From: CAZUDI01 sp964618975 | GTDB taxonomy: Bacteria > Desulfobacterota > Desulfomonilia > UBA1062 | NCBI GenBank assembly: GCA_964618975.1 | Contig: CAZUDI010000016.1 | Coordinates: 1-64,000 of the forward strand | DNA: 64,000 nucleotides | Reading direction: 5' to 3' | Shown: positions 63,755 to 64,000 of the stretch, one piece after another | Numbering within the stretch: the first letter of the stretch is position 1 | Layout of the letters: the number at the start of each line of letters is the position of its first letter | Position numbers and translations under genes: made by a program | Notes under the pieces: model-generated | The model's input: only the letters and a program-made list of their open reading frames with translations | Told to the model about the DNA's origin: nothing | Databases searched by the model: none

Positions 63755-64000
63755 ATGCAGGCGATCCGTATCGATGAAGCAGGTGCTTTAGAGCGGCTCT
63801 TTACCTCCATCCACCGCGGCGACCGGGTCTTCATCCATTCGGGGTGCGCCGCCCCGCAGTATCTTATCAAAGCCTTTGACGCCTATGCCCGCGAGCATCC
63901 CCGTCAGATCTATGACTCGGAGATATTCAATGTCTGGTCGCTGGGGATCGATCCCTGTTCCCCGATCGGGCACTGTCCTTATTACCGCCACAACTCGTTC
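63755..64000 (+). CDS. Acetyl-CoA hydrolase/transferase family protein, partial (5' end)
   Basis: 82 codons are visible before the window edge: MQAIRIDEAGALERLF, HRGDRVFIHSGCAAPQYLI and IYDSEIFNVWSLG match the N-terminus of the acetyl-CoA hydrolase/4-hydroxybutyrate CoA-transferase family (PF02550). It probably moves CoA between acetyl-CoA and another acid. The catalytic Glu lies outside the window. SD-like GGGGAAAGGC before the ATG. Confidence 0.8.
   Translation, partial: MQAIRIDEAGALERLFTSIHRGDRVFIHSGCAAPQYLIKAFDAYAREHPRQIYDSEIFNVWSLGIDPCSPIGHCPYYRHNSF

Overview
The window is GC-rich, almost fully coding bacterial chromosome. The gene set suggests a strictly or facultatively anaerobic member of the Desulfobacterota (former Deltaproteobacteria): a membrane pyrophosphatase of the K+-dependent type, several acyl-CoA catabolism proteins, heme-less fumarate-reductase-like flavoproteins, a Zn-ribbon/thiolase pair like that of anaerobic aromatic degraders, and sigma-54 promoters. 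This placement is an inference; no rRNA, tRNA, CRISPR array or transposase was seen.

Layout. (1) 1-2536, minus strand: a compact trehalose operon (DUF5752 - treT - otsB) in which successive genes overlap by ATGA; otsB runs off the left edge. (2) 3182-7491: a ComEA-like secreted HhH protein, an orphan metal-chelate binding protein, an unrecognised multi-pass membrane protein and an acyl-CoA ligase with a well-formed promoter. (3) 7985-14528, plus strand: PAS-LuxR regulator, an unlisted 57-residue ORF, a cytoplasmic and a Tat-exported paralogue of the fumarate/urocanate reductase flavoprotein family, and a drug-type MFS exporter. (4) 14557-36030, minus strand, about 21 kb: a large acyl-CoA catabolic cluster with two or three AMP-forming ligases, three acyl-CoA dehydrogenases, a FadB-type fusion enzyme, MaoC hydratase, two thiolase-fold proteins, a Zn-ribbon protein, an HMG-CoA-synthase-like/Zn-ribbon fusion, an HpaB/4-hydroxybutyryl-CoA-dehydratase-like protein, a phytoene-desaturase-like oxidoreductase, two SDRs and a TetR regulator. 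The substrate is not known. Two of its promoters share the same candidate operator. (5) 36564-38766, plus: a KamA-like radical SAM protein and a uridine-phosphorylase-like protein. (6) 38785-44919, minus: the conserved rplU-rpmA-obg-proB-proA-nadD-rsfS-rlmH housekeeping run, ending in an AlbA-domain protein. (7) 45043-45857, minus: two small genes, each with a near-perfect sigma-54 promoter. (8) 46087-50610, minus: de novo NAD genes nadC-nadA-nadB behind two unrecognised genes. (9) 50767-64000: a radical SAM/SPASM gene, a frameshifted small gene, pth-hppA, uvrC, a two-domain PlsB, rlpA, eno, apbE and the start of a CoA-transferase.

Scattered through the intergenic spaces on both strands are seven copies of an approximately 75-90 bp element with a conserved stem-loop. 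I consider this element, together with the tandem sigma-54 small genes and the unassigned catabolic cluster, the most interesting content of the window.
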